A stretch of 64,000 nucleotides of DNA from Sphingomonas citricola (GTDB lineage: Bacteria; Pseudomonadota; Alphaproteobacteria; Sphingomonadales; Sphingomonadaceae), in the NCBI RefSeq assembly GCF_019429535.1, contig NZ_JAHXZM010000002.1, positions 496,001 through 560,000 of the forward strand, read 5' to 3'. The notes under the pieces are model-generated. The model saw only the letters and a program-made list of their open reading frames with translations, made no database searches and was not told the origin of the DNA. The translations under genes and the position numbers were made by a program. Positions 31,299 to 39,869 of this stretch are shown here, in pieces. Position 1 is the stretch's first letter. The number at the start of each line of letters is the position of its first letter.

Positions 31299-32929
31299 TG
31301 CGCGGGCTATGGGGCGACGCGCGTGCCGGCGTCGGGGTGTTCGTCGCGCTCGCGATGCCGCTCCTCGCGGGGTTCGCCGCCTTCGCGGTCGACCTCGGCA
31401 CGATCCAGCTGGACGCGCGACGATTGCAGGGGGTCGCGGATGCGGCGGCGCTCGCGGCGGCGAGCGATCCGGCGAGGGCGGACGCGGTGGCGCGCGGACT
31501 GGTCGCTGCCAGTTGGTCGGGTGCGTCGATCCTGCGGGTTGCCCCCGGGCGCTACCGTGCCGACCCCGCGGTCCCCGTCGCGCAGCGGTTCGTCGCCGAC
31601 GCGTCGGGCGATGCCGCGCAAGTGCAGGTGTCCGCGCAGTCCCCCACCTTCTTCGCCAAGATATTCGGTATCCAGACGGTGCAGATCGTGCGGCAGGCGA
31701 CCGCGCAGCGCCGCGCGGTGGCGAGCTTCTCGATCGGGTCGCGCTTGGTCGGGCTGGACGGCGGCGTGCTCAACGCTCTGCTCTCCGCGCTGACGGGTCG
31801 CACGGTGACGCTGGGCGTGCTCGATCAAAATGCGCTCGTCTCGTCCAACGTCGACCTCGTGCAACTGCTCGATCGCGTCCGCGTACGCGCGCGCCTCTCG
31901 ACGTCCGATTACGCGACGCTGCTCTCGAGCGAGGTACAGGTCGGCGACGTGCTCGCCGCGCTGGGCGACACGCTCAACGCCAGCGGGCAGGGGGCCGCGG
32001 CAGGCGCGATCGGGCGGATCGGTGCGGCGGTCGGCGGGCAGATGATCAGGCTCGGCGCGCTGATCGACGCCGGGCCCCTCGCGCGGCAGGCGGGGGCGGG
32101 CGGGCTGAGCGCGCGCCTGCCCGTGCTGGCGTTCACGACCGCGGTGCTGGAGACGGGCGGGGCGCGGCGGCTGGCGCTCGATCTGGGTACGAGCGTGCCC
32201 GGTGTGGCGTCGCTCAAGCTGGTGGTGGCGATCGGGGAACGCGCGCAATCGTCACCGTGGCTCGCCATCAGCGACAAGGGGGAAACGATCGTCCGGACTG
32301 CGCAGGCGCGCATCTACGCGCGCGCGCGACTCGCCCCGACGCTGTTGCCGGGGCTGTCGAGTCTCGCGTCGGTCGATCTGCCGCTGTTCGTCGAGGCGGC
32401 GGGTGCCGAGGCGCGGCTGAAAAGCATCGATTGCGGCGCGACCCCGCGCAGTGTCACGCTGGAGGGGCGCGTCAGCCCGGTGCAGGCCGCGATCGGCAAC
32501 GTCGACGAGGCGTCGCTGGGCGACTTCTCGCGCGCGGTGACACCATCGACCGCGCGCATCGTCGATACCTTGCTTGTCGACGTCACGGGAAGCAGCCGCG
32601 TGGCGCTGGGCGCTGCCGAGCCGTGGCAAGCGCGTCGGTTCACGCAGACGATGATCGATGCCGGCAGCACCGAAACGATCCGGTCGACCACGCCGGTGCA
32701 GGGTATTGCGGCCTCGCTGATCCAGCAAGCGACACTCAAGGGGTCGTTGATCGGGCTTTCGATCCCGATCGATCCGCTGCTGCGCGCCGTGGGGGCGTTG
32801 TTGTCGGGGGTGGCGGCGCCGATCGACGCGGTGCTGGCCGCCGTAACGGGGACGCTGGGTGTCGGGATCGGTGAAGGCGATCTGCAGGTCAACGGCCTGC
32901 GGTGCGGCAACGTCGTGCTGGTCGGGTGA
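31292..32929 (+). CDS. TadG-like Flp pilus assembly protein
   Basis: 545 residues. The N-terminal RAGVGVFVALAMPLLAGFAAFAVDLGTIQLDARRLQGVADAAALAAA is the TadG N-terminal membrane segment. The long exported part has repeated domains and a single cysteine pair (C in IDCGAT and LRCGNV) and ends hydrophobic. TadG proteins join the pilus assembly platform. ATG 31292 overlaps the TadE stop by seven bases; ATG 31298 is also possible. The domain between residues ~150 and 520 is only loosely conserved in the family. Confidence 0.8.
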   Translation: MVMRGLWGDARAGVGVFVALAMPLLAGFAAFAVDLGTIQLDARRLQGVADAAALAAASDPARADAVARGLVAASWSGASILRVAPGRYRADPAVPVAQRFVADASGDAAQVQVSAQSPTFFAKIFGIQTVQIVRQATAQRRAVASFSIGSRLVGLDGGVLNALLSALTGRTVTLGVLDQNALVSSNVDLVQLLDRVRVRARLSTSDYATLLSSEVQVGDVLAALGDTLNASGQGAAAGAIGRIGAAVGGQMIRLGALIDAGPLARQAGAGGLSARLPVLAFTTAVLETGGARRLALDLGTSVPGVASLKLVVAIGERAQSSPWLAISDKGETIVRTAQARIYARARLAPTLLPGLSSLASVDLPLFVEAAGAEARLKSIDCGATPRSVTLEGRVSPVQAAIGNVDEASLGDFSRAVTPSTARIVDTLLVDVTGSSRVALGAAEPWQARRFTQTMIDAGSTETIRSTTPVQGIAASLIQQATLKGSLIGLSIPIDPLLRAVGALLSGVAAPIDAVLAAVTGTLGVGIGEGDLQVNGLRCGNVVLVG

Positions 32930-32968
32930 GGGCCCGGGCCGACGCGCGAACGCCGGCCCGGTGATCGG

Positions 32969-33841
32969 TCAGAAGCGGAATGCCGCGGTGGCGCGCAGCG
33001 AGTGCCAGCGGAAGTTGTTGTCGCTGCGCGCGAAATCGGTGCCGCCCGTATTGGGCGCGAGGATGAACGGATTCGTCGCGGGCGTGGTGCCGGTCGAACC
33101 TGCGCGCACGCGGTAATCGCTGTCGTCATACTGGTGGAACAGATATTCGAGCCCGATCGAGAAGTTGTTCCCGATCCGCTGCTCGACGCCGCCGCCGCCC
33201 TGGATGCCGAACTGGTTGCGCTTGCCGCGCTGCGCGAACGAATTGGCAGTGTTGGTGGTGAAGAACTCGCGATCGATCCGCGCATAGCCGGGGCCGAACG
33301 TGCCGTAGAACAGCGTCGAATCGTTGGGCGTATAGCCGGCGCGCGCGCGGATGCCCGCTTCCCAGCTGATCTCGCGGTACATCACGTAATTGGCAGGCGT
33401 GGTCGAATAGGCCGAGACGCTGTCGTTGATCTCGGTCTTGCCGAATTCGCCGACGACGCCGACGACGAAGCGGCCCATCTGCTGGTCGGCGCCGATGCGA
33501 CCATAATAGGACCAGCCGTCCTTGTCGTTGCGGCAACCGGTACCCGCGGCAACCGTCGGCGCGGCGGTCGCGGTGCGGCCCGGCGCGTTCACGCTTGTCG
33601 CGCGGCCGTTGCAGAAACCGGGCGAGAACGCGTTGGCGCCCGCCGCGGTCGTCACCGTGTCGCCGAAACGGCCGTCGAGGTTGCGATCGAACAGGATCGA
33701 CGATCCGCGATCGTTGCCCTGTACGTCATACCCGCCTGCCACCCCGACGTAGACGCCGCTGAAACCGGTGGTGACCTCCTGTGCGGCCGCAGGCGTCGCG
33801 ACCAGCGCCGCGGCGGCGCCGACGATGAGATTGATCTTCAT
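32969..33841 (-). CDS. outer-membrane beta-barrel protein
   Basis: 290 residues from ATG 33841, with GGGAGGA just upstream on the minus strand. A signal peptide (MKINLIVGAAAALVATPAAAQ) is followed by alternating strands with Gly/aromatic residues (FSGVYVGVAGGYDV, WSYYGRIGADQQMGRFVVGVVGEFG, AGIRARAGYTPNDSTLFYGTFGPGYARID, FSIGLEYLFHQYDDSDYRV) and a terminal LRATAAFRF that fits the BAM C-terminal signal. It resembles the OmpA-like/Omp25 beta-barrel family with eight to ten strands. The role is unknown: porin-like or structural. Confidence 0.87.
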   Translation of the reverse strand: MKINLIVGAAAALVATPAAAQEVTTGFSGVYVGVAGGYDVQGNDRGSSILFDRNLDGRFGDTVTTAAGANAFSPGFCNGRATSVNAPGRTATAAPTVAAGTGCRNDKDGWSYYGRIGADQQMGRFVVGVVGEFGKTEINDSVSAYSTTPANYVMYREISWEAGIRARAGYTPNDSTLFYGTFGPGYARIDREFFTTNTANSFAQRGKRNQFGIQGGGGVEQRIGNNFSIGLEYLFHQYDDSDYRVRAGSTGTTPATNPFILAPNTGGTDFARSDNNFRWHSLRATAAFRF

Positions 33842-33956
33842 TAAATCCTCCCGTGAACTTGGCCGCTGAACCACCCGATCCGGCATTATGTTGCGTGACG
33901 TTTGATTGCTGCGCTGTGCCCCTTCTGTTCACGGTCGCGCTGTCGTATACCGCGGC

Positions 33957-35951
33957 ATGGCAGACGATCTCTTTGCATCCTCCACCGCGACTGCCGGCAG
34001 CTACGACGCGTCATCGATCGAGGTGCTCGAGGGGCTGGAGCCGGTACGCCGCCGCCCCGGCATGTACGTCGGCGGCACCGACGAGCGCGCGCTGCACCAT
34101 CTGGCGGCGGAGGTGCTCGACAATGCGATGGACGAGGCGGTCGCGGGCCACGCGACGCGGATCGAGGTGACGCTGGAGCCGGGCAACCGGTTGACGATCA
34201 CCGACAACGGCCGCGGCATCCCGGTCGACCCGCACCCGAAATTTCCCGACAAGTCGGCGCTGGAGGTGATCCTGTCGACGCTGCACTCGGGCGGCAAGTT
34301 CGCAGGGAAAGCCTATGCGACCAGCGGCGGTTTGCACGGCGTCGGCGTGTCGGTCGTAAACGCCTTGACGGCGGAAACGGTGGTCGAGGTCGCGCGCGAA
34401 CGGCAATTGTACCGTCAGCGGTTCAGTCGCGGCCAGACGGTCGGCGCATTGGAGCACGTCGGTGCTGCACCCAACCGGCGCGGGACGAGCGTATCGTTCG
34501 TGCCCGACCACGAGATTTTCGGGCCCGAGCTGAGCTTCAAGCCGGCGCGGCTGTACAAGCTGGCGCGGTCGAAGGCGTATCTGTTCGCGGGCGTCGAAAT
34601 CCGCTGGAAATGCGCGGCCTCACTGATCTCCGACGAGACGCCCGCGGAGGCGGTATTCCAGTTTCCGGGCGGGCTCGCCGATCACTTGCGCGAGCAGCTG
34701 GGCAGGCGTGAGTGCGCGACCGCGGACGCGTTCGCGGGCACGCAGGACTTCGCCGATGGCCCCGGCGGCATGAAGATGGGGAAGGTCGAATGGGCGGTCG
34801 CGTGGCCGCTGTGGAGCGACGGCAGCTACAGCTGGTATTGCAACACGATCCCGACCCCCGACGGCGGCACGCACGAACAGGGTTTGCGCCAGGCGCTGGT
34901 CCGCGGGCTGCGCCAGTTCGGTGAGCTGGTGAACAACAAGCGCGCCAAGGAGCTGACCGCGGACGACGTGATGGTCGGCAGCGAGCTGATGCTGTCGGTG
35001 TTCATCCGCGATCCGCAGTTCCAGAGCCAAACCAAGGACCGGCTGACCTCGCCCGAAGCCGCCGGGCTGGTCGAGAAGGCGGTCCGCGACCATTTCGACC
35101 ATTGGTTGAGCCATAACATGGACCGCGGGCGCGCGCTGCTCGGCTACGTGCTCGAGCGGATGGACGAGCGGCTTCGGCGCAAGCAGGAGCGCGAGGTCAA
35201 ACGCAAGACCGCGACCAGCGCGCGGAAACTGCGCCTGCCGGGCAAGCTGACCGACTGTTCGGCCGATGCGCCGGGCGGGACCGAATTATTCATCGTCGAG
35301 GGCGATTCGGCGGGCGGCAGCGCGAAACAGGCGCGCGACCGCAAGACGCAGGCGATCCTGCCGATCCGCGGCAAGATCCTGAACGTCGCGAGCGCGACCA
35401 GCGCGAAGATCCTCGCCAATCAGGAGATTGCCGACCTCGGCCTCGCGCTGGGTTGCGGGACGCGCAAGGACTGCGTCGCGGACAATCTGCGCTACGAGAA
35501 GGTCATCATCATGACCGACGCCGACGTCGACGGCGCGCATATCGCGACGTTGCTGATGACGTTCTTCTTTCAGGAGATGCCCGATATCGTACGGCGCGGA
35601 CACCTCTATCTCGCGCAACCGCCGCTCTACCGGCTGACGCATGGCGCCAAGAGCCTGTACGCGCGCGACGATGCGCACCGTGCCGAATTGGAGCGGACCG
35701 CGTTCAAGGGCAAGAAGGTCGAGGTGGCGCGGTTCAAGGGGCTGGGCGAGATGAACCCGGGTCAGTTGCGCGAGACGACGATGGACCCTGGCTCCCGTTC
35801 GCTGATCCGCATCACGCTGCCGCAGGAATATGAGGAGCGCGCGGGCGTGAAGGATCTGGTTGACCGATTGATGGGGACCAATCCGGCACACCGGTTCGCC
35901 TTCATCCAGGAGAATGCGGCGCGGCTCGATGAGGAGGCGATCGACGCGTGA
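33957..35951 (+). CDS. parE: DNA topoisomerase IV subunit B
   Basis: 664 residues from ATG 33957; the frame from 33906 adds a non-conserved tail. GHKL ATPase motifs: LDNAMDEAVAGHA, ITDNGRGIPVD, HSGGKFAGKAYATSGGLHGVGVSVVNAL. The transducer is followed by the TOPRIM domain: TELFIVEGDSAGGSAKQARDRKTQAILPIRGKILNV and IIMTDADVDGAHI, then ARFKGLGEMNPGQLRETTMDP. It decatenates daughter chromosomes with ParC. The shorter C-terminal region and the AAPNRRGTSVSF region fit ParE better than GyrB. Confidence 0.95.
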   Translation: MADDLFASSTATAGSYDASSIEVLEGLEPVRRRPGMYVGGTDERALHHLAAEVLDNAMDEAVAGHATRIEVTLEPGNRLTITDNGRGIPVDPHPKFPDKSALEVILSTLHSGGKFAGKAYATSGGLHGVGVSVVNALTAETVVEVARERQLYRQRFSRGQTVGALEHVGAAPNRRGTSVSFVPDHEIFGPELSFKPARLYKLARSKAYLFAGVEIRWKCAASLISDETPAEAVFQFPGGLADHLREQLGRRECATADAFAGTQDFADGPGGMKMGKVEWAVAWPLWSDGSYSWYCNTIPTPDGGTHEQGLRQALVRGLRQFGELVNNKRAKELTADDVMVGSELMLSVFIRDPQFQSQTKDRLTSPEAAGLVEKAVRDHFDHWLSHNMDRGRALLGYVLERMDERLRRKQEREVKRKTATSARKLRLPGKLTDCSADAPGGTELFIVEGDSAGGSAKQARDRKTQAILPIRGKILNVASATSAKILANQEIADLGLALGCGTRKDCVADNLRYEKVIIMTDADVDGAHIATLLMTFFFQEMPDIVRRGHLYLAQPPLYRLTHGAKSLYARDDAHRAELERTAFKGKKVEVARFKGLGEMNPGQLRETTMDPGSRSLIRITLPQEYEERAGVKDLVDRLMGTNPAHRFAFIQENAARLDEEAIDA

Positions 35952-36052
35952 GCGCGGCGGGTTGTGGGACAGCTCGGTGAGGGCGGGGCGGCGTGGGCCG
36001 GTTGTGTGTCGCCAGCGGGCTTTGTAGTAGCCGCGAACGCGGTGCTGCTGCG

Positions 36053-36080
36053 GCCGGTGTTCCCGGTGCCCTGCACCGGC
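36053..36080 (+). promoter_or_regulatory. hairpin before the mlaA-like gene
   Basis: GCCGGTG (36053-36059) pairs with CACCGGC (36074-36080). It may end the parE transcript, although no T-run follows, or be a leader structure of the gene starting at 36097. Confidence 0.35.
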
Positions 36081-36096
36081 TGCTAGGAGCCGTCGA

Positions 36097-37254
36097 GTGA
36101 GCCTGTTGCTTTGGACCAGCGTGTCGGTCGCCGCGATGACGCCGGGCGCGTTCGAGACGGCATTGTTCGCCGACCAGCCCGTGATGGTCGAGGCGGCGGT
36201 CGCGCCCTCAGCCATGCCGATGCAGGCAGCCACGACCCCCGACGCGGTCGAACCCGAAATCGTGCCGCCGCCCGTCGTGCGCACGCTGCCCCAGACGACA
36301 TCGTCCACGGCCCCGTCCACCAGCACGCCGGCGAGTAACGACATCGTCGTCACGGGGGAACGCCGCGGGATCGCACCCGACCCGTTCCGCTCGGTCAACG
36401 AAACCGCGTTCAAGGCGACGCAGGCGGTCGACGATGCGATCACCGCGCCGGTCGCGCGCGCGTACAAGAAGACGCTGCCGCGCGAGGTGCGCAACGGCAT
36501 TCACAACTTCCTGTACAATTTCCGCGAGCCGGTGGTGTTCGTGAACTTCCTGCTCCAGCACAAGATCGGCAAGGCGGCGGAGACCTTCGCGCGTTTCGCG
36601 ATCAACACGACCGCGGGCGTCGCGGGGCTGTTCGATGTCGCGAAGAAAAAACCGTTCAAGCTGCCGCGACGCAGCAACGGGTTCGCGAACACGCTGGGCT
36701 TCTACGGCGTGCCGAATGGGCCGTTCCTGTTCCTGCCGATCACCGGGCCGACGACGGTGCGCGACCTGTTCGGTGGCGCGATCGACCGGCTGATCCTGCC
36801 GTTCACCTACGGCAGCCGCGTCACCAAGCCCGAGGTGGTTGTGCCGTTCGCGGTGCTGAGCGTGCTCGATCACCGGTCCGAGTTCGACGACACGCTGAAG
36901 CAGCTGCACGACAAGACCGACGATCCGTACGGCAACACGCGCACCTTCTACCTGCAACGCCGCCAGGCCGAGATCGACGCGCTGAAGCGCGGCAAGCCGC
37001 TGGTCGGGGGAATGTCCGAGCCGCCGAAGGGCGGGGTCGACGAGCGCGGGCGTCCGCTGCCGGCGAAGCCGCCCGAAGCCGTGCCGTCGGAGACGCCGGG
37101 GGCGCAGCCCGTGACGGGCGGTGCGACCCCGAATGGTACGAGCGGCGCCGACAACGTCGTGCCCGCCCCGTCACCTGCGCCTAGTGCTTCGACTAATCCC
37201 GGTGACAAGACGACGGTTTCGACGCCGCAACTCGAGCTGGTCCCGGCAGGCTGA
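36097..37254 (+). CDS. MlaA-family outer-membrane lipid-transport protein, atypical N-terminus
   Basis: 385 residues from GTG 36097 (TAGGAG at 36083-36088). Residues ~90-300 are MlaA: DPFRSVNETAFKATQAVDDA, YKKTLPREVRNGIHNFLYNFREPVVFVNFLLQHK, ARFAINTTAGVAGLFDVA, GFANTLGFYGVPNGPFLFLPITGPTTVRD, and FDDTLKQLHDKTDDPYGNTRTFYLQRR. MlaA removes phospholipids from the outer leaflet with porins and MlaC. Unusual points: no lipobox cysteine is visible in the N-terminal 90 residues, which instead carry a Pro/Thr/Ser-rich stretch and DIVVTGERR, a motif like the TonB box of sphingomonad receptors. The C-terminal ~85 residues are a Pro/Gly/Thr-rich extension. Confidence 0.88.
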   Translation: MSLLLWTSVSVAAMTPGAFETALFADQPVMVEAAVAPSAMPMQAATTPDAVEPEIVPPPVVRTLPQTTSSTAPSTSTPASNDIVVTGERRGIAPDPFRSVNETAFKATQAVDDAITAPVARAYKKTLPREVRNGIHNFLYNFREPVVFVNFLLQHKIGKAAETFARFAINTTAGVAGLFDVAKKKPFKLPRRSNGFANTLGFYGVPNGPFLFLPITGPTTVRDLFGGAIDRLILPFTYGSRVTKPEVVVPFAVLSVLDHRSEFDDTLKQLHDKTDDPYGNTRTFYLQRRQAEIDALKRGKPLVGGMSEPPKGGVDERGRPLPAKPPEAVPSETPGAQPVTGGATPNGTSGADNVVPAPSPAPSASTNPGDKTTVSTPQLELVPAG

Positions 37255-37292
37255 TCGCGCGCCACCACCGTCTCTCCGGCTGAACGTAGGGT

Positions 37293-39284
37293 TCAGGCGA
37301 GCGCCTCGCGCTTCGTTCCCCGGTAGAGCCACCACACCAGCGCGACGAACAACACCGTCCCGCCCACCAGCGCGGCGTGGGTGAAGCCGGCGCCGACGAC
37401 CGCGAGCGGTGCATCGCTGCCCGTCGCGGCGACGATGCCGGCGAACACGACCTGCCACAGCGACTCGCCGACAATCATGCCGGTGGCGACCAGCACGCCG
37501 AGGCGGCGCGCGAACTCGGCATCGCGGGTGCGATCGGCCCAGCGGTCATAGAGATGACCGACGACCGCGCCGATCGTGACGGGCAGGATCACCGCCATCG
37601 GCAGATAAATGCCGATCCCGATCGCGAGCGGGGGTAGCCTAAGCCGCCCGGCGCGCCCGAGCAGCGCATCCATCGCGATGAAGATCACGCCCGCGACCGC
37701 GCCCCAGCCGAGCATCGACCAGTTGAGATTGCCGCCGAGCACGCCCTGCGCCAGCGCCGAGATCAGCCCGGCCTGCGGTGCGGCGAGCGCGTTGGGGCCG
37801 GCACCGGGCGCGCCCGCGAAGCCGAACGCGGTCTGGAGCAGGTCGAGCACCGGCGCGATCACGATCGATCCGAACACGACGCCGATAATGAGCGCGACCT
37901 GCTGCTTCCACGGCGTCGCGCCGACCAGTTGCCCGGTCTTCAGATCCTGCAGGTTGTCGTTGGCGATCGTCGCGATGCCGAACACGATGCCGGTGACGAT
38001 CAGCGCGTAGGCGACGAGCGCCTGCGTCTGTTCGGGTGCCACGTCGCGCCCGACCAGCCCGACGAGCAGCAGCGAGGCGGCAAGCACCGCGAGGATGCCG
38101 ATCCCCGAAACCGGCGAATTCGACGCACCGATCAACCCCGCCATATAGCCCGTCACCGCGGCGATCATCAGCCCGACGACGACGACGAAGACGAGCGCCC
38201 CCGCGATCAGTAGCGCCGCCGACCCGGCGAGCGGCCCGCCCGCCAGCACGCTCCACAACAGCCACGCGATCGGCAGCAGGACCGCGAGCGCACCGCCTGC
38301 GACGATGCCGATCGGCAGATCGCGTTCCTCCAGCGCGAGCGTTTCGCCACCGGCACGCGCGGCGCTGGCGGCGAGTGCGCTGCGGATGCCGCCGACGACG
38401 GGCCCGGCGATCTTCAGCAGGGTCCAGATCGCGGCGACGCCGATCACGCCCGCGCCGAAGAAACGCACGTCCTGCCGGAAGATCGTGCTCGCCCATTCCT
38501 CAATGCCGAGCGTCGAGGGCGCCTGCGCGGTCAGGAACGGCAGCAGGATGAACCAGCCGGTGACGAGCCCGACCGCCTGCGCCAGGCCCACCGACAGGCC
38601 GACGAGGTGCCCGACGCCGAACAGTGCGAACGACAACCCGCCCGCGATCCCCGTCGCGCCCGCGCCGACACGGAACCAGGTCGCGGCCTCGGCGGCGGCG
38701 AGCTTCATCTGCGTCAGGATCGCGAACAGCGCCGAGACGACCGAGCCGCGCACGAGGACGCGCAAGCCCGCCTCGCTCTCCTTCGCCCCGACTTGCGTGT
38801 TCGATCCCGCCTGTAGCACCTCAGCCGCGGCGCGACCCTCGGGATAGGGCAGGTCGCCGCCGACGACGAGCGCGCGGCGCAGCGGCACCGAGAACATGAC
38901 GCCCAGAATGCCGCCGGTCGCGGTGATCGCGCTCGTCGTCCAGAACGGGAAACCGCTCCACCAGCCGATCATGACGAGCCCGGGCAGCACGAACACGATC
39001 GCGGCGAGCGTGCCCGCGGCCGACGCGATCGTCTGAACGATGTTGTTCTCGAGCATGTTGCTGCCCGGCAGAAGCCGCAGCACCGCCATCGAGATTACCG
39101 CGGCGGGGATCGAGGTGGCGAAGGTCAACCCGACCTTCAGCCCCAGATACGCATTGGCGGCGGTGAAAAGCAGCGTGATAACGCCGCCCAGCACGATGCC
39201 GCGCAGCGTCAGTTCGGGGACGCCGGTATGGCCGGCGTCGTGGCCGGCTGGTTCGGTGGTCGGGGTGGCGCTGGTACGGGTCAT
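37293..39284 (-). CDS. OPT-family oligopeptide/metal-chelate transporter
   Basis: 663 residues from ATG 39284 (MTRTSATPTTEPAGHDAGHTG). About 15 membrane helices and the OPT signatures are present: LTLRGIVLGGVITLLFTAANAYLGLKVGLTFATSIPAAVISMA, NMLENNIVQTIASAAGTLAAIVFVLPGL, DLPYPEGRAAAEVLQAG and DLKTGQLVGATPWKQQVALIIGV. OPT proteins import peptides or iron-siderophore-like chelates by proton symport. The bacterial branch is typically 600-680 residues. It lies 60 bases downstream of the frameshifted cupin gene on the same strand. Confidence 0.92.
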   Translation of the reverse strand: MTRTSATPTTEPAGHDAGHTGVPELTLRGIVLGGVITLLFTAANAYLGLKVGLTFATSIPAAVISMAVLRLLPGSNMLENNIVQTIASAAGTLAAIVFVLPGLVMIGWWSGFPFWTTSAITATGGILGVMFSVPLRRALVVGGDLPYPEGRAAAEVLQAGSNTQVGAKESEAGLRVLVRGSVVSALFAILTQMKLAAAEAATWFRVGAGATGIAGGLSFALFGVGHLVGLSVGLAQAVGLVTGWFILLPFLTAQAPSTLGIEEWASTIFRQDVRFFGAGVIGVAAIWTLLKIAGPVVGGIRSALAASAARAGGETLALEERDLPIGIVAGGALAVLLPIAWLLWSVLAGGPLAGSAALLIAGALVFVVVVGLMIAAVTGYMAGLIGASNSPVSGIGILAVLAASLLLVGLVGRDVAPEQTQALVAYALIVTGIVFGIATIANDNLQDLKTGQLVGATPWKQQVALIIGVVFGSIVIAPVLDLLQTAFGFAGAPGAGPNALAAPQAGLISALAQGVLGGNLNWSMLGWGAVAGVIFIAMDALLGRAGRLRLPPLAIGIGIYLPMAVILPVTIGAVVGHLYDRWADRTRDAEFARRLGVLVATGMIVGESLWQVVFAGIVAATGSDAPLAVVGAGFTHAALVGGTVLFVALVWWLYRGTKREALA

Positions 39285-39344
39285 GCCCCCGTCATCGCGG
39301 GCGAGGCGCCGCAATGCAACCGCGTGGGGCCACGGGCGGGACGA

Positions 39345-39742
39345 TCATCCGCGGCAGTAATCGGCCTCGCTGACGGGTTCGAGCCACGTCACCGCGCTGC
39401 CGTCGACGCTTTCCTGCACCGCGATGTGCGACATCGCGCTGTCGGCGCTCGCACCGTGCCAGTGGCGTTCGTCGGGGGCGAAGCGGACGACGTCGCCGGC
39501 GCGGATCTCCTCGACCGGCGCCCCCTCGCGCTAACCCAGCCACGCCCGCAAGTGACGATCAACGTCTGGCCGAGCGGGTGCGTGTGCCAGTTGGTGCGCG
39601 CGGCGGGCTCAAAGGTGACGTGTGCGCCGGCGACCTGCGACGGCGGCTCGGCGGCGAACAACGGGTCGATGCGGACGGTGCCGGTGAACCAGTCGGCCGG
39701 CCCCTCCGTCGAAGGCTGCGTTCCGCTGCGGGTGATCTGCAT
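39345..39742 (-). pseudogene. cupin-domain protein gene with one frameshift
   Basis: From ATG 39742 (GGAGGAAC upstream) the frame gives [21 protein letters not shown], then [27 protein letters not shown] with the cupin H-x-H metal pair. After about base 39531 this frame turns to non-protein Arg/Ser sequence. Dropping into the next frame restores the second cupin motif and the normal end: [40 protein letters not shown], then [14 protein letters not shown] and TGA. The span of 398 bases is one short of 133 codons, so one base is missing near 39529-39534. The intact family is ~130 residues and annotated as cupin or hydroxynitrile-lyase/carboxymuconolactone-decarboxylase-like. It is a recent pseudogene or an assembly error. 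Confidence 0.8.
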
Positions 39743-39869
39743 AACCGTTCCTCCGGGGGTGACCGGCGACGAACGCTTGGGCGCCGCGAAGGTGCACGCG
39801 CTCGACACCCGCGCGGCGCTCGCTTAGTCGGCGGGACTGACAAGGGGCGTGGCAAAAGGGGCGAAGCGA

